Of a stretch of 64,000 nucleotides of DNA, positions 1 through 9,600 are shown piece by piece. The notes below the pieces were generated by a model, which saw nothing but the letters and a program-made list of their open reading frames with translations, was not told the origin of the DNA and searched no databases. The stretch is from Curtobacterium citreum (lineage in GTDB: Bacteria > Actinomycetota > Actinomycetes > Actinomycetales > Microbacteriaceae), in assembly GCF_006715175.1 (NCBI RefSeq), contig NZ_VFMQ01000001.1:2418001-2482000 (forward strand), in the 5' to 3' direction. Both the position numbers and the translations under genes were made by a program. Within the stretch, counting starts at the first letter, position 1, and each line of letters starts with the position of its first letter.

Positions 1-269
1 GCGTCGGCCGCACCATGCACGGTGAACCGCACGTCCCGAACGACGGACGACCCGGGCGCGGACTGAAGCTGCGACCGGGACTCGTGGTCGCCATCGAGCC
101 GTGGCTCATGCAGGGCACCGACGAGCTGGTCCAGGACGAGGACGGCTGGACGCTGAAGAGCGTCGACGGCTCGCGCGCGGCGCACGTCGAGCACACGGTC
201 GCCGTCACCGACGCGGGTCCCGAGGTCCTCACCCTGCGTCGCGCGCAACGGTCCGACGCCACCCACTGA
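1..269 (+). CDS. map: Type I methionine aminopeptidase, C-terminal part
   Basis: This is the 3' end of a gene that starts left of the window. It removes the initiator methionine from nascent proteins in the cytoplasm, using two metal ions. The readable part (frame starting at base 3) opens with VGRTMHGEPHVPN, the segment after the metal-ligand histidine region of MetAP1. It continues with LRPGLVVAIEP, whose Glu is a metal ligand, and SRAAHVEHTVAV, whose EH motif holds the last ligand. About 88 residues are visible. The TGA stop lies inside the left arm of a strong palindrome shared with the convergent trmD operon. The family assignment is secure; which paralogue it is cannot be told from a fragment. 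Confidence 0.93.
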   Translation, partial: VGRTMHGEPHVPNDGRPGRGLKLRPGLVVAIEPWLMQGTDELVQDEDGWTLKSVDGSRAAHVEHTVAVTDAGPEVLTLRRAQRSDATH

Positions 270-317
270 CGGACTGGAGGCGCGGTGCCAGCCGGCACTG
301 TGCCTCCAGTCCGTCAG
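266..317. terminator. Bidirectional terminator-like palindrome (REP-like family, copy 1)
   Basis: Two 24-nt arms (266-289 and 294-317) pair around a 4-nt loop with only G-T wobble mismatches. It lies between the convergent map and trmD genes and overlaps the map stop codon. There is no long T-tract, as is common in high-GC actinobacteria. The core (GGAGGC, CGGTGCC and complements) recurs elsewhere in the window, and the sequence GTCGCGACC follows immediately, so this may be an interspersed repeat serving as terminator. Confidence 0.7.
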
Positions 318-328
318 TCGCGACCGGC

Positions 329-1021
329 CTACGCGTCCGGCAGCAGGTCCGGACGGACGCGCAGCGTCCGCTCCACCTGCTGCTCGTGCCGCCACGCGGC
401 GACGCGGGCGTGGTGCCCGCTGAGCAGGACGTCCGGGACCTCGAGGTCCCGCCAGACGGCGGGCTTCGTGTAGGAGGGGTACTCGAGCAGGCCGTCCTCG
501 TGGGACTCCTCGACGAGGGACTCCGGGTTGCCGACGACGCCGGGGACCAGGCGTCCGACGGCCTCGATCATGGCCATGGCCGCGACCTCGCCGCCGTTCA
601 GCACGTAGTCGCCGAGCGAGAGCTCCACCACCGAGCAGCGGGACGCCGCCCACGCGAACACCCGCGCGTCGATGCCCTCGTACCGCCCGCAGGCGAACAC
701 GAGGTGCTCCGACGTCGACGCGAGCGACCGCGCGATCGACTGCCGGAACGGGGTACCGGCAGGGGTCGGCACGACGAGGGTGGACGAGCCGTCCTCGCGC
801 AGGACCGACTCGAGCGCCTGGGCCCACGGCTCCGGCTTCATCACCATGCCGGCGCCGCCGCCGTACGGCGTGTCGTCGACGGTGCGGTGCCGGTCGGTCG
901 TCCACTGCCGCAGGTCGTGCACGTGCACGTCGAGCAGACCGTCGACGCGCGCCTTGCCGAGCAGGGAGACGTCGAGGACCGAGAAGAACTCGGGGAAGAT
1001 CGTGACGATGTCGATGCGCAC
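329..1021 (-). CDS. trmD: tRNA (guanine-N1)-methyltransferase TrmD
   Basis: Methylates G37 of tRNAs that read codons starting with C, using S-adenosylmethionine, which prevents +1 frameshifting. The 230-residue product is of normal length. It shows [13 protein letters not shown] at the N-terminus, the GGGAGM loop (about 54-59), [10 protein letters not shown] (about 111-120) and [11 protein letters not shown] (about 135-145), the last two forming the SAM-binding trefoil knot. The start is GTG, 6 nt after the rimM stop, so the two are probably translationally coupled. It is last in the rpsP-khpA-rimM-trmD operon. Confidence 0.97.
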   Translation of the reverse strand: MRIDIVTIFPEFFSVLDVSLLGKARVDGLLDVHVHDLRQWTTDRHRTVDDTPYGGGAGMVMKPEPWAQALESVLREDGSSTLVVPTPAGTPFRQSIARSLASTSEHLVFACGRYEGIDARVFAWAASRCSVVELSLGDYVLNGGEVAAMAMIEAVGRLVPGVVGNPESLVEESHEDGLLEYPSYTKPAVWRDLEVPDVLLSGHHARVAAWRHEQQVERTLRVRPDLLPDA

Positions 1022-1027
1022 GGCGGC

Positions 1028-1570
1028 CTAGGAGATCGTCTCGGGCCGCGAGGTGTCCTCGGGGTCCTCGAACAGGCCGGTCGGCGGCGTCACGGTCACC
1101 GTGCCGGCCTCGATGTCGACCGACGGCACGATCGCCGAGACGAACGGTACGAGTACCTCGCCGCGGTCCGCGGTGTCGATCGCGAGCAGGTCCTGCGCCG
1201 GCAGGTGGTCGACGCGTGCGACCGTCCCGACCTCGACGTCGTCCCGCAGGACGCGGAGGCCGACCAGCTGGTGGTCGTACCAGGCGTCGTCCTCGCCGGT
1301 GTCGGCGTCGGCGTCCTGTTCGACCCAGAGGATCGCCCGTGCGAGGGTCTCGGCCGCGGTGCGGTCCCCGATGCCCTCGAAGAAGGCGACCGGGTGGCCG
1401 TTGTACCAGCGGAGCTCGTCCAGCGTGATGGTCTTGCCCGACCACGGGGACTCCGCAGGCACCTGGAGCGTGAACTCCGCTCCTGGCGTGAACCGACGAT
1501 CCGGGTCGTCGGTGTAGAGCTCGAGCTTGATGCCGCCCTTGAGCCCGTGCGCCTTCGTGATTCGACCCAC
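1028..1570 (-). CDS. rimM: Ribosome maturation factor RimM
   Basis: Assists 30S subunit assembly, acting on the 16S 3' domain near S19. The 180 residues contain the N-terminal RimM beta-barrel (GRITKAHGLKGG at the start, then WYNGHPVAFFEGIGDR) and a C-terminal PRC-barrel domain containing WYDHQLVGLRV. The GTG start at 1570 lies about 12 nt after a GGGAGA Shine-Dalgarno sequence that itself follows the khpA stop. In many homologues VGRI is preceded by a few residues, but no other start codon lies near enough here. It is the third gene of the operon. Confidence 0.93.
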   Translation of the reverse strand: MGRITKAHGLKGGIKLELYTDDPDRRFTPGAEFTLQVPAESPWSGKTITLDELRWYNGHPVAFFEGIGDRTAAETLARAILWVEQDADADTGEDDAWYDHQLVGLRVLRDDVEVGTVARVDHLPAQDLLAIDTADRGEVLVPFVSAIVPSVDIEAGTVTVTPPTGLFEDPEDTSRPETIS

Positions 1571-1589
1571 CCGGAGTTGGGTCGTCTCC

Positions 1590-1826
1590 CTAGGAATCGG
1601 TGTCGACCACGTCGACCCGCACCCGCTTGCCGTCGGCGAGAGCCGAGACGAGGGTGCGGAGCGCCTTCGCGGTCCGTCCGGCGCGACCGATCACGCGGCC
1701 GAGGTCCTCGGGGTGCACACGCACCTCGAGGACCTCGCCCCGCGCGGAGGTGGAACTGGCGACGCGCACGTCGTCCGGGTGATCGACGATCCCCTTGACG
1801 AGGTGCGTCAGCGCGGATTCGAGCAA
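1590..1826 (-). CDS. khpA: KH-domain RNA-binding protein KhpA
   Basis: A 78-residue single KH-domain protein always found between rpsP and rimM in Gram-positive bacteria. KhpA binds RNA, usually with KhpB/Jag, and affects cell division and post-transcriptional control in some firmicutes. The GXXG loop reads GRAG (about 47-50), preceded by EDLGRVI and followed by RTAKALRTLV, a typical KH fold. I chose the TTG start at 1826 because it lies 4 nt after the rpsP stop and about 9 nt behind a GAGG motif. The longer upstream reading of the same frame is the antisense shadow of rpsP. Confidence 0.9.
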   Translation of the reverse strand: MLESALTHLVKGIVDHPDDVRVASSTSARGEVLEVRVHPEDLGRVIGRAGRTAKALRTLVSALADGKRVRVDVVDTDS

Positions 1827-1830
1827 GGAA

Positions 1831-2244
1831 TCAGGCCTCGGTCGTCTCGGCGTCGTCCGACGCGTCGGCAGCAGGGGCCTCGGGGGCCTTCTTCTCCGAC
1901 TTCGGCTTGAGGACCGGCTTCTTGGCCGAGTCGGCCACGAAGGCCTGCTTCGGCTCGGCGACCTTGACGACGGACTCGGTGTTGCCCTCGCCCTTGAACT
2001 TGCCCCAGTCGCCCGTGAGCTTGAGGAGCGCCGCGACCTGCTCGGTCGGCTGCGCGCCGACGCCGAGCCAGTACTGGGCACGGTCCGAGTTGATCTCGAT
2101 GACCGAGGGCTCCTCGGTGGGGTGGTACTTGCCGATCTCCTCGATCACGCGACCGTCGCGCTTGGTGCGCGAGTCGGCGACGACGACACGGTAGTACGGC
2201 GCACGGATCTTACCGAGACGCTTGAGACGGATCTTGACAGCCAC
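1831..2244 (-). CDS. rpsP: 30S ribosomal protein S16
   Basis: Small-subunit protein needed for 30S assembly. The 137 residues start [20 protein letters not shown], the diagnostic S16 N-terminus, and include [16 protein letters not shown]. The last 50 or so residues are an Ala/Lys/Pro-rich, acidic tail beyond the usual 80-90 residue fold, as in other actinobacterial S16 proteins. The GTG start at 2244 has an AGGAG site 7 nt upstream. It is the first gene of the rpsP-khpA-rimM-trmD operon; the 176 bases upstream hold its promoter region, but I could not identify clear -35/-10 boxes. Confidence 0.97.
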   Translation of the reverse strand: MAVKIRLKRLGKIRAPYYRVVVADSRTKRDGRVIEEIGKYHPTEEPSVIEINSDRAQYWLGVGAQPTEQVAALLKLTGDWGKFKGEGNTESVVKVAEPKQAFVADSAKKPVLKPKSEKKAPEAPAADASDDAETTEA

Positions 2245-2420
2245 AATTGCTCCTGTTGCGTGTTGTTGTGGTTGAACCGGAACCGCGGGCGTGGGGGCAC
2301 GCGCGGTGGAAGCTCGAAGGGAGTCGCGCACTGCTGGATAGAGGGTCGAGCAGACGCGATTCGACCGTTCATTCTTGCAGATCTCCGGCTGAGAAGCGAG
2401 CCGAGACGCGCCGGAGATCG

Positions 2421-4541
2421 TCACGGTGCGAGTCGGCGGACCGCCTCCAGCGCCTCGCTCGTCGCCCGGACGGCGTCCACACCGCGCGCGTCCCGGGCGC
2501 CGCCCACCACCGCGAACGGCACACCGGCGGCGCGGAGGCGCGGCACCAGTCCGTCGGCGGCGGTCGCCGCTGCGGCCGGGCTCGGTTCCTGCCCGGCGCA
2601 CACCACCACGTGGTCGGCCGGCACGGCGCGCTCCTGTCCGTCCTCGTCGCGGATCCAGAGCCGCCCCGGCTCGATGCGGAGGTACTCCTGCACCCCGCCG
2701 ACCATCCGGACGCCGGCGTCCCGCAGCCGTCCGACCGCCACCCACCGGGACGTGATGCCCACCCCCTGCCCGAACTTCCCGGACCGCCGCAGCACCGTGA
2801 CGTCCGACCCCGGCCGGAGCACCCGTTCGGCGGCCGGCTCGCGCTGCGGCACGTCGCCGAGGACCTCGTCGGACACCGCGACGTCCCACCACTCGCCGAA
2901 CTCCCGTGCCCGGACGACCTCGTCGGGCGACTCGACCAGGAACGCCGCCGTGTCCACCCCGATGCCGCCGCCCCCGACGAGCGCGACGGTCCCGGCCGGG
3001 ACACCGTGCCGGAGCGCGTGCTCGTAGCTCACGACGTGCGGCAGGTCGGCCCCGGGGACGTCGAGGGTGCGCGGGACCACCCCGACCGCCACCACGACGG
3101 CGTCGCTGCCGAGCAGGTCCGCCACGTCCGCGGGGTGTCCGGTGCGGACCACGGCGCCCCGTTCCTCGAGCTCGGCGCGGGCGGCCCGGACCGTCGCGGC
3201 GTAGTCCTCCTTGCCCGGGACGAGCGCCGCGAGGTCGAACTGGCCGCCGAGCCGGTCGTCGGCCTCCCACACCGTGACGCGGTGCCCCCGCCGCGCGGCG
3301 TCCACGGCCGCGGCGAGGCCGGCCGGACCGCCGCCGACGACGTCGACCCGCTTCGGTCCGTCCGTCGGGCGGGACGGGAACGCGAGCTCACGGCCCGCGC
3401 GCGGGTTCACCAGGCACGAGACCGGCGCACCGACGATCGACCGGTCCAGGCACGCCTGGTTGCAGCCGATGCACGTGTTCACGAGGTCGAAGCGACCGGC
3501 AAGGGACCGGTCGACGAGCGCGGGGTCGGCGAGGAACGGCCGCGCGAGGGCGACCGCGTCGAGCAGGCCGTCGGCGAGGACCGCCTCGCCGTCGCGCAGG
3601 TCGGTCATCCGGTTCGAGGCGATGACCCGCACGTCGGGGAACGCGGACGCCCGGACGACCCGGGCGATGCGTTCGGCGTACGCGAGCCACGCACCGTGCG
3701 GCACCGCGGCCTGCACGGTGGGCGTCCGGGACTCGTGCCAGCCGATGCCGACCGAGATCCCGTCGAGCCCGAGGGGCAGCAGGTCGTGCACGAGCGCGTC
3801 CACCTCGGCGTCGGTCGTCGACCCCGGCATCAGGTCGGCCCCGGAGAGCCGGATCGTCACGGCCAGGTCGGGCACCGCGGCGCGCACCGCACGGACGACC
3901 TCGACCGCGAACCGCCGGCGCTTCTCCGGCGTCCCGCCCCACGCGTCGTCGCGCAGGTTCGTGAGCGGTGACTGGAACTGGTTGATCAAGTACCCCTCGG
4001 ACGCCATGATCTCGACACCGTCGAACCCGATCGCCCGCGCCGACCGGGCCGCCGCGGCGAAGTCCTCGACGGTCCGCTCGACCTCGGCCGCCGTCAGTTC
4101 CTCGGGCACGACCCCGCGTGCGGCCGCCCACGGCAGTGCCGACGGTGCCACCGCGCGCTGCTGCCGCCCGTGCCGGTCGAGCACGCCCTGCACCAGGGCG
4201 TAGCGCCCCGCGTGGAAGAGCTGGGCGAGGATCGTCCCACCCTCGTCGTGCACGGCGGCGACGGCCACCCGGAAGCGCTCGTCCGCTCCCCCGGCGCCGA
4301 ACACCGCGAAGTCCGGGCCACCACGGGCCTCGTCGCTCACCGCGATGCCGCCGGTCACGATGCACGCGGCACCGCCCGCCGCCCGCTCCCGGTAGAACGC
4401 GGCCATCGCGGCGCCGCCGTCGTCCAGCACCTCGAGCCCGGTGTGCATCGACCCCATGAGCACGCGGTTCGACAGGCGCAGCGACCCCAGGGTCCACGGC
4501 GAGGAGACGACGGCGAGCTCGGGCACGGCAACGTTGCGCAT
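2421..4541 (-). CDS. FAD/FMN iron-sulfur 2,4-dienoyl-CoA reductase-type oxidoreductase
   Basis: A 706-residue member of the FadH / trimethylamine dehydrogenase family, which reduces conjugated double bonds (2,4-dienoyl-CoA in fatty-acid oxidation) with NADPH. An Old-Yellow-Enzyme TIM barrel spans about 1-370 and contains SEGYLINQF (181-189). A 4Fe-4S site follows with Cys 357, 360, 364 and 376 (CxxCxxxC then C). The C-terminal half has two dinucleotide folds, GGGPAG (403-408) and a later VGGGGIG. The ATG at 4541 begins [12 protein letters not shown]; the frame stays open far upstream only because it runs antisense to the next gene. The physiological substrate cannot be fixed from sequence. 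It and its divergent neighbour sit between rpsP and ffh. Confidence 0.9.
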   Translation of the reverse strand: MRNVAVPELAVVSSPWTLGSLRLSNRVLMGSMHTGLEVLDDGGAAMAAFYRERAAGGAACIVTGGIAVSDEARGGPDFAVFGAGGADERFRVAVAAVHDEGGTILAQLFHAGRYALVQGVLDRHGRQQRAVAPSALPWAAARGVVPEELTAAEVERTVEDFAAAARSARAIGFDGVEIMASEGYLINQFQSPLTNLRDDAWGGTPEKRRRFAVEVVRAVRAAVPDLAVTIRLSGADLMPGSTTDAEVDALVHDLLPLGLDGISVGIGWHESRTPTVQAAVPHGAWLAYAERIARVVRASAFPDVRVIASNRMTDLRDGEAVLADGLLDAVALARPFLADPALVDRSLAGRFDLVNTCIGCNQACLDRSIVGAPVSCLVNPRAGRELAFPSRPTDGPKRVDVVGGGPAGLAAAVDAARRGHRVTVWEADDRLGGQFDLAALVPGKEDYAATVRAARAELEERGAVVRTGHPADVADLLGSDAVVVAVGVVPRTLDVPGADLPHVVSYEHALRHGVPAGTVALVGGGGIGVDTAAFLVESPDEVVRAREFGEWWDVAVSDEVLGDVPQREPAAERVLRPGSDVTVLRRSGKFGQGVGITSRWVAVGRLRDAGVRMVGGVQEYLRIEPGRLWIRDEDGQERAVPADHVVVCAGQEPSPAAAATAADGLVPRLRAAGVPFAVVGGARDARGVDAVRATSEALEAVRRLAP

Positions 4542-4619
4542 GCCACCACTCTGCCGGACGCCGCGCCGGGCGCCGCGTTCCTTGTGCCGACCCTCCAACA
4601 CCACGGGCAGGATGGCCGC

Positions 4620-5750
4620 ATGGACATCCGCTTCACCGAGTCCCGCCCGTCGACCATCGGCGTCGAGTGGGAACTCCCGCTGGTCGACCGGGACACCGGC
4701 GACCTCGCACCCCGCGCCCCCGCCGTCATCGCCGCCGTGCAGGAGCGTCTCGGGGACCACGACCGGGTGACGGAGGAGCTCCTCACGAACACGGTCGAGG
4801 TCGTCACGGGTGTCCACGAGACCGTCGGCGGTGCCACGTCCGAGCTCTCCGGGATCATCGGCGAGGTCATCGACGCGGCCGAACCCCTCGACGCCCAGGT
4901 GATGTGCTCCGGCACGCATCCCTTCGCGGTGTGGGACCAGCAGGAGATCACCGCCGACAGCGAGCACTACACGACGCTCATCGACCGGACGCGCTGGTGG
5001 GGCCGGCAGATGCTCATCTGGGGTGTCCACGTGCACGTCGGCATCGACGACCGCGACAAGGCCGTGCCGATCATGAACGCGATGCTCGCGTACGTCCCGC
5101 ACCTGCAGGCGTTCACCGCGTCGAGCCCGTTCTGGGCCGGCACCGACACGGGCTACGCGTCGAACCGCGCGCTCATGTTCCAGCAGCTCCCGACCGGCGG
5201 CCTCCCACCCTCGATCGGCGCGTGGTCCGGCTTCGAGACCGTCGTCGACGACCTGACGAAGACCGGCGTGATCGACGGGTTCAAGGACCTCCGCTGGGAC
5301 ATCCGGCCCTCGCCGGGCTGGGGCACGCTCGAGAACCGCGTGTCCGACGGCGTCTCCACCCTGCACGAGGTCGGCGCGGTCACCGCGTTCGTGCAGTGCC
5401 TGGTCACCGCACTGTCCGACCGGCTCGACCGCGGCGAGACGCTGCCGTCGATGCAGCCCTGGTTCATCCGCGAGAACAAGTGGCGCGCGGCCCGCTACGG
5501 CATGGAGGCCGAGATCATCACGAACGCGGCCGGCGACGAGCGCCTGGTCACCGACGAGGTACACGACCTGGTCGAGCGGCTCGACCCGATCGCGGAGCGG
5601 CTCGGCTGCCAGCAGGAGCTGCACCACCTCGACACGATGATCGCGGACGGCGCCTCGTACCAGCGGCAGCTCCGGGTCGCGCAGGAGCACGGCGGCGACC
5701 TCCGCGCCGTCGTCCGCCACCTGGTCACCGAACTGCGCGACTCGCTCTAG
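4620..5750 (+). CDS. Carboxylate-amine ligase, GCS2 (YbdK/EgtA-like) family
   Basis: A 376-residue member of the glutamate-cysteine ligase type 2 family. Members make gamma-glutamylcysteine or related dipeptides from glutamate and an amine with ATP. The N-terminus reads TIGVEWELPLVDRDTG, with the Glu pair typical of the metal/ATP site. Further marks are QMLIWGVHVHVGI, FWAGTDTGYASNR and NKWRAARYG. Length matches YbdK-type weak ligases. It is a single gene, divergent from the FadH-like gene with a 78-nt gap, and ends at a perfect hairpin. It could supply gamma-glutamylcysteine for a low-molecular-weight thiol, but other substrates are possible. Confidence 0.9.
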   Translation: MDIRFTESRPSTIGVEWELPLVDRDTGDLAPRAPAVIAAVQERLGDHDRVTEELLTNTVEVVTGVHETVGGATSELSGIIGEVIDAAEPLDAQVMCSGTHPFAVWDQQEITADSEHYTTLIDRTRWWGRQMLIWGVHVHVGIDDRDKAVPIMNAMLAYVPHLQAFTASSPFWAGTDTGYASNRALMFQQLPTGGLPPSIGAWSGFETVVDDLTKTGVIDGFKDLRWDIRPSPGWGTLENRVSDGVSTLHEVGAVTAFVQCLVTALSDRLDRGETLPSMQPWFIRENKWRAARYGMEAEIITNAAGDERLVTDEVHDLVERLDPIAERLGCQQELHHLDTMIADGASYQRQLRVAQEHGGDLRAVVRHLVTELRDSL

Positions 5751-5762
5751 ACGCGACCCGCA

Positions 5763-5810
5763 GACGGACAGGAGGCCCGTGGCGATCCCGCCACGGGCCT
5801 CCTGTCCGTC
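5763..5810. terminator. Perfect 22-bp hairpin terminator (REP-like family, copy 2)
   Basis: Arms 5763-5784 and 5789-5810 are perfect complements around the loop ATCC. It lies between the convergent GCS2-type ligase and ffh and probably ends both transcripts. The outer part (GACGGACAGGAGGC) matches the other palindromes of this window, and GGTCGCGAC follows it. Confidence 0.8.
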
Positions 5811-5822
5811 ATCCGGTCGCGA

Positions 5823-7379
5823 CTAGCGACCGAGGAACTTCTGCAGGCTCGCCATCTCCTCCTCGGTGGGAGCCTTGGGGTTCTTCGACCCGCCGAACCC
5901 GAAGCCCGAGCCGCTCGGCGTCTGCTGCTGCGGCTGCGCCGCGGCACCCGACGCCAGCGCCGCGCGCTTGGCGGGGTTGCCGACCTTCTTCTTCTTGGCG
6001 CCGCCCTGCTGCTGCTTCTTCTTGCCGCCGTGCATGCCCGGGATCGGACCCATGCCCGGCATCTGCGGCACACCGCCGCGCGCGACGGTCTTCATCATCT
6101 TCGCCGCCTGCTCGAAGCGGTTCACGAGGGCGTTGACCTCGGTGACCGTCGTGCCGGAGCCCTTGGCGATGCGGAGCCGCCGCGAGCCGTTGAGGAGCTT
6201 CGGGAGCTGACGCTCCTGCTTCGTCATCGACTGGATGATCGCCTCGGTCCGGACGATCTCGCGCTCGTCGAAGTTGTCGAGCGCCTCGCGCATGCCCTTG
6301 GCGCCGGGGAGCATCCCGAGCATGCCCTTGATCGAGCCGGCCTTGCGGAGCTGCTGCATCTGCCCGAGGAAGTCGTCGAGTGTGAACGAGTCGCTCGCGA
6401 TCTTCTCGGCGACCTTGCGCGCCTCGTCCTCGTCGAACGCCTGCTGCGCCTGCTCGATGAGGGACAGGATGTCGCCGAGGTCGAGGATGCGGCTCGCCAT
6501 GCGGTCCGGGTGGAACGGCTCGAAGTCGTCGAGCGACTCGCCGGTCGACGCGAACATGATCGGGCGGCCGGTGACGCTGGCGACCGACAGGGCCGCACCA
6601 CCGCGGGCGTCGCCGTCGAGCTTCGACAGGACGACACCGGTGAAGTCGACGCCCTCCTGGAAGGCGCGCGCGGTGTTCACGGCGTCCTGACCGATCATCG
6701 CGTCGATGACGAACAGGACCTCGTCCGGGTCGACCGCCTTGCGGATGTTCGCGGCCTGCTTCATGAGCTCCGCGTCGACGCCGAGACGACCGGCGGTGTC
6801 CACGATGACGGTGTCGTACTGCTGGTCGACGGCGGCCTTGATCGCGTTCTTCGCGACCTTCACCGGGTCGCCGACACCGTTGCCGGGCTCCGGGGCGAAG
6901 ACGTGCACGCCGGCCTGCTCGCCGACGACCTGCAGCTGCTGCACGGCGTTCGGACGCTGGAGGTCCGCCGCGACGAGCATCGGCGTGTGGCCGTCCTTCT
7001 TGAGCCACTTGCCGAGCTTGCCCGCGAGGGTCGTCTTGCCGGCGCCCTGCAGGCCCGCGAGCATGATGACCGTCGGCGGCCGCTTGGCGAACTCGAGCCG
7101 ACGCTGCTGTCCGCCGAGGATGCCGACGAGCTCCTCGTTGACGATCTGGACGACCTGCTGCGCCGGGTTGAGGGCCTTGTTGACCTCGTCCGAGAGCGCG
7201 CGCTCGCGGATGGATGCGGTGAAGGACTTGACGACCTCGAGCGCGACGTCCGCGTCGAGCAGGGCCCGGCGGATCTCGCGGACGGTGCCGTCGACGTCGG
7301 ACGGGGACAGACGACCCTTGGTCCGCAGGTTGCGGAAGGTCTCGGTCAGCCGATCGGAGAGTGAGCCGAATTGCGCCAT
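5823..7379 (-). CDS. ffh: Signal recognition particle protein Ffh
   Basis: GTPase subunit of SRP, which binds 4.5S/SRP RNA and signal sequences of nascent membrane proteins and docks with FtsY. The 518 residues hold the N helical bundle, the G domain with P-loop GLQGAGKTT (109-117), DTAGRLG and TKLDGDARGG, then the methionine-rich M domain (GMLPGAKGMREAL, SRRLRIAKGSGTTV). The C-terminus adds a Gly/Lys/Gln-rich tail (KKKQQQGGAKKKK) seen in other actinobacterial Ffh. ATG start; a single gene divergent from lipB. Its receptor gene ftsY lies about 2.2 kb further on. Confidence 0.98.
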   Translation of the reverse strand: MAQFGSLSDRLTETFRNLRTKGRLSPSDVDGTVREIRRALLDADVALEVVKSFTASIRERALSDEVNKALNPAQQVVQIVNEELVGILGGQQRRLEFAKRPPTVIMLAGLQGAGKTTLAGKLGKWLKKDGHTPMLVAADLQRPNAVQQLQVVGEQAGVHVFAPEPGNGVGDPVKVAKNAIKAAVDQQYDTVIVDTAGRLGVDAELMKQAANIRKAVDPDEVLFVIDAMIGQDAVNTARAFQEGVDFTGVVLSKLDGDARGGAALSVASVTGRPIMFASTGESLDDFEPFHPDRMASRILDLGDILSLIEQAQQAFDEDEARKVAEKIASDSFTLDDFLGQMQQLRKAGSIKGMLGMLPGAKGMREALDNFDEREIVRTEAIIQSMTKQERQLPKLLNGSRRLRIAKGSGTTVTEVNALVNRFEQAAKMMKTVARGGVPQMPGMGPIPGMHGGKKKQQQGGAKKKKVGNPAKRAALASGAAAQPQQQTPSGSGFGFGGSKNPKAPTEEEMASLQKFLGR

Positions 7380-7487
7380 GATCCGTCGATTCTACAGGCC
7401 GCACCGCCGGGCCCCCGGACCGCGGACGATGTCCGTCCACTGCACTCCCGCACAGGTTGTTGGACGCAGTCCAGGAACTGCCGTAGC

Positions 7488-8249
7488 GTGCTCCCCGTGG
7501 AGGAACTCGAGATCATCCGGTGGCCCGGACTCCTCGACTACGAGGAAGGCGTCGCCCTGCAGCGCGCGTACCACGCCGACGTCGTCGCGGGCCGTTCGCC
7601 CGGGGTCGTCGTGCTGTGCGAGCACCCGTCGGTGTACACCGCCGGTCGCCGGACCGAGCCGTCCGACCTGCCGACGGACGGCTCCCACGTGGTCGAGGTC
7701 GACCGGGGCGGGCGCATCACGTGGCACGGTCCCGGGCAGCTCGTGGCCTACCCGATCGTCCGACTGCCCGCACCGCTCGACGTCGTCGCGTGGGTGCGGG
7801 ACCTCGAGCAGGTGGTGCTCGACACCGCGGCGTCCGTCGGGCTCAGCGCGCAGCGGGTCCCCGGGCGCAGCGGCGTGTGGCTGCCACGACCGGGCGAGGA
7901 CGGACCCGGCGCCGGGTCCGACGGCGCCGGCGACGACCGGCACGGCCGCACCCTCGACAAGGTCGGCGCGATCGGCCTGCACGTCGCCGAGGGCGTCTCG
8001 AGCCACGGCATCGCGGTGAACTGCGACAACGACCTGACCCCGTACGCCGCGATCGTCCCGTGCGGCATCGCCGACGCCGGGGTCACGACCCTGAGCCGCG
8101 CGACCGGACGGCACGTCACCGTCGACGAGGTCGCCGCCGCGGTCGGGCACCGCATCGAACAGGCCGTCGCGGGCATGCACGCCGGCGCCCGGATCAGCTC
8201 GGCCGGTCACGCCGGTCCCACCAGCACGCGACAGGAGGTCGCCGCATGA
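7488..8249 (+). CDS. lipB: Octanoyltransferase LipB
   Basis: Transfers octanoate from acyl carrier protein to lipoyl domains, the first step of lipoate synthesis. Recognised from the core [18 protein letters not shown], the lysine segment [18 protein letters not shown] and the cysteine segment [14 protein letters not shown], which carry the catalytic Lys and Cys. A Gly/Asp-rich insert ([15 protein letters not shown]) lies between GVWLPRP and DKVGAIG. Two in-frame GTGs are possible: 7488, which has an AGGA motif 11 nt upstream, or 7497, giving [12 protein letters not shown] chose 7488. The stop overlaps the lipA start (ATGA). Confidence 0.93.
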   Translation: MLPVEELEIIRWPGLLDYEEGVALQRAYHADVVAGRSPGVVVLCEHPSVYTAGRRTEPSDLPTDGSHVVEVDRGGRITWHGPGQLVAYPIVRLPAPLDVVAWVRDLEQVVLDTAASVGLSAQRVPGRSGVWLPRPGEDGPGAGSDGAGDDRHGRTLDKVGAIGLHVAEGVSSHGIAVNCDNDLTPYAAIVPCGIADAGVTTLSRATGRHVTVDEVAAAVGHRIEQAVAGMHAGARISSAGHAGPTSTRQEVAA

Positions 8250-9229
8250 CCCTCGCCCCCGAAGGCCGCCGGATGCTCCGCGTCGAGGCCCGCAACGCCG
8301 AGACGCCCATCGAGGTCAAGCCCGCCTGGATCAAGACGCGGGCGGTGCAGGGCCCCGAGTTCCGCGAGCTGTCCGGCCTGGTCCGCGACAAGCAGCTGCA
8401 CACCGTCTGCCAGGAGGCCGGCTGCCCGAACATCTTCGAGTGCTGGGAGGACCGCGAGGCCACCTTCCTGATCGGCGGCTCGCAGTGCACGCGGCGCTGC
8501 GACTTCTGCCAGATCGACACCGGTCGACCGGAGCCCCTCGACCGCGACGAGCCCCGACGGGTCGCGGACTCGGTCGCCGAGATGGGCCTGAAGTACGCCA
8601 CGGTGACGGGTGTCGCCCGCGACGACCTCGACGACGGCGGCGCGTGGCTCTACGCCGAGACCATCCGCGCGATCCACGAGCACTCCCCCGGTACCGGCGT
8701 CGAGATCCTCGTCCCCGACTTCAACGGACGCCCCGACCAGCTCGGTCAGGTGTTCGACGCCCGCCCCGAGGTCTTCGCGCACAACGTCGAGACCGTGCCG
8801 CGGATCTTCAAGCGCATCCGGCCGGCGTTCCGCTTCGACCGGTCACTCGACGTCATCACGCAGGGTCGCGACGCGGGACTCGTGACGAAGTCGAACCTGA
8901 TCCTCGGGATGGGCGAGGAGCGCGCCGAGGTCGAGGACGCCCTGCAGCAGCTCCACGACGCGGGAACCGACATCATCACCCTCACCCAGTACCTCCGACC
9001 GTCGCCCCGGCACCTGCCGGTCGCGCGGTGGGTGAAGCCGGAGGAGTTCGTCGAACTCCGCGAGGTCGCCGAGCGGATCGGGTTCGCCGGCGTCCTCGCG
9101 GGCCCCCTGGTGCGGTCGTCCTACCGCGCCGGGCGACTGTGGGCCCGTGCGACGGTGGCACGGGGCGGCACGGTGCCGCCGCACCTGTCCCACCTGCTCG
9201 ACGCGACGCCCGGGCGCCAAGCCGTCTGA
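8246..9229 (+). CDS. lipA: Lipoyl synthase LipA
   Basis: Radical SAM enzyme that inserts two sulfurs into octanoyl groups on lipoyl domains. Two 4Fe-4S sites are clear: the auxiliary cluster C55-x4-C60-x5-C66 ([12 protein letters not shown]) and the radical-SAM cluster C81-x3-C85-x2-C88 (CTRRCDFC). The C-terminal [10 protein letters not shown] includes the conserved serine that ligates the auxiliary cluster. At 327 residues it is normal. ATG at 8246 overlaps the lipB stop by 4 nt and has AGGAGG upstream, so the two proteins of the pathway are coupled. Confidence 0.97.
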   Translation: MTLAPEGRRMLRVEARNAETPIEVKPAWIKTRAVQGPEFRELSGLVRDKQLHTVCQEAGCPNIFECWEDREATFLIGGSQCTRRCDFCQIDTGRPEPLDRDEPRRVADSVAEMGLKYATVTGVARDDLDDGGAWLYAETIRAIHEHSPGTGVEILVPDFNGRPDQLGQVFDARPEVFAHNVETVPRIFKRIRPAFRFDRSLDVITQGRDAGLVTKSNLILGMGEERAEVEDALQQLHDAGTDIITLTQYLRPSPRHLPVARWVKPEEFVELREVAERIGFAGVLAGPLVRSSYRAGRLWARATVARGGTVPPHLSHLLDATPGRQAV

Positions 9230-9258
9230 CGTCCGCCGACGCGACCGGGAGACGGGCG

Positions 9259-9305
9259 GGCGCGCCCCGCTCAGCGGCAACGCGGAGCGTTGCGCGGGGC
9301 GCGCC
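9259..9305. terminator. Compound hairpin after lipA
   Basis: An outer 12-bp stem (9259-9270 with 9294-9305) and an inner 7-bp stem (9277-9283 with 9287-9293), the outer left arm followed by a 6-nt bulge. It sits 30 nt after the lipA stop and is a good terminator candidate. Confidence 0.6.
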
Positions 9306-9319
9306 GACCGAGCCTGCGA

Positions 9320-9352
9320 GGGAGGACGGTGCCAGCTGGCACCGCGCCTCCC
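9320..9352. terminator. Second hairpin after lipA (REP-like family, copy 3)
   Basis: Arms 9320-9333 and 9338-9352 pair around AGCT with one unpaired base. The core GGAGG-A-CGGTGCC and GGCACCG-CGCCTCCC matches copies at 266 and 11723. It lies between the convergent lipA and the 52-aa membrane peptide gene. Confidence 0.6.
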
Positions 9353-9391
9353 GTCCGTCCTGTGGTCACGTCGGGACGTGCCCGGTCGTCG

Positions 9392-9550
9392 CTACGCGCG
9401 GCCGCGGATGCTCCGCAGCAGCCAGCCGATGACGGCCAGCAGGACGATGACGATGCCGACCCACAGCAGGAACTTCAGGGCACCGACGAAGATGCCGCTG
9501 AAGAGCAGGACGAGGCCGACGATGATCGCGATGATCAGCAGAGCGGGCAT
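9392..9550 (-). CDS. Small membrane protein, 52 residues
   Basis: A short, strongly hydrophobic protein starting MPALLIIAIIVGLVLLFSGIF and continuing GALKFLLWVGIVIVLLAVIGWLLRSIRGRA. Two transmembrane segments (about 3-23 and 26-46) are joined by a short turn with one lysine. A basic tail suggests the C-terminus faces the cytoplasm. Small proteins of this kind (hydrophobic hairpin ending in LLR) are common next to actinobacterial housekeeping genes, but no function is known to me. An AGGAG motif lies upstream of the ATG. The gene lies about 50 nt after the ftsY stop on the same strand and may be cotranscribed. Confidence 0.8.
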   Translation of the reverse strand: MPALLIIAIIVGLVLLFSGIFVGALKFLLWVGIVIVLLAVIGWLLRSIRGRA

Positions 9551-9600
9551 GGGGTGTCTCCTAGTTCTGGCGGGCAGTACGGCGGAGACGGTACCCGGAT

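Noticed and set aside
4542..5720. Upstream extension of the FadH-like frame
   Set aside because: This part reads antisense through the GCS2-type ligase gene and has no conserved sequence; ATG 4541 gives the family N-terminus.
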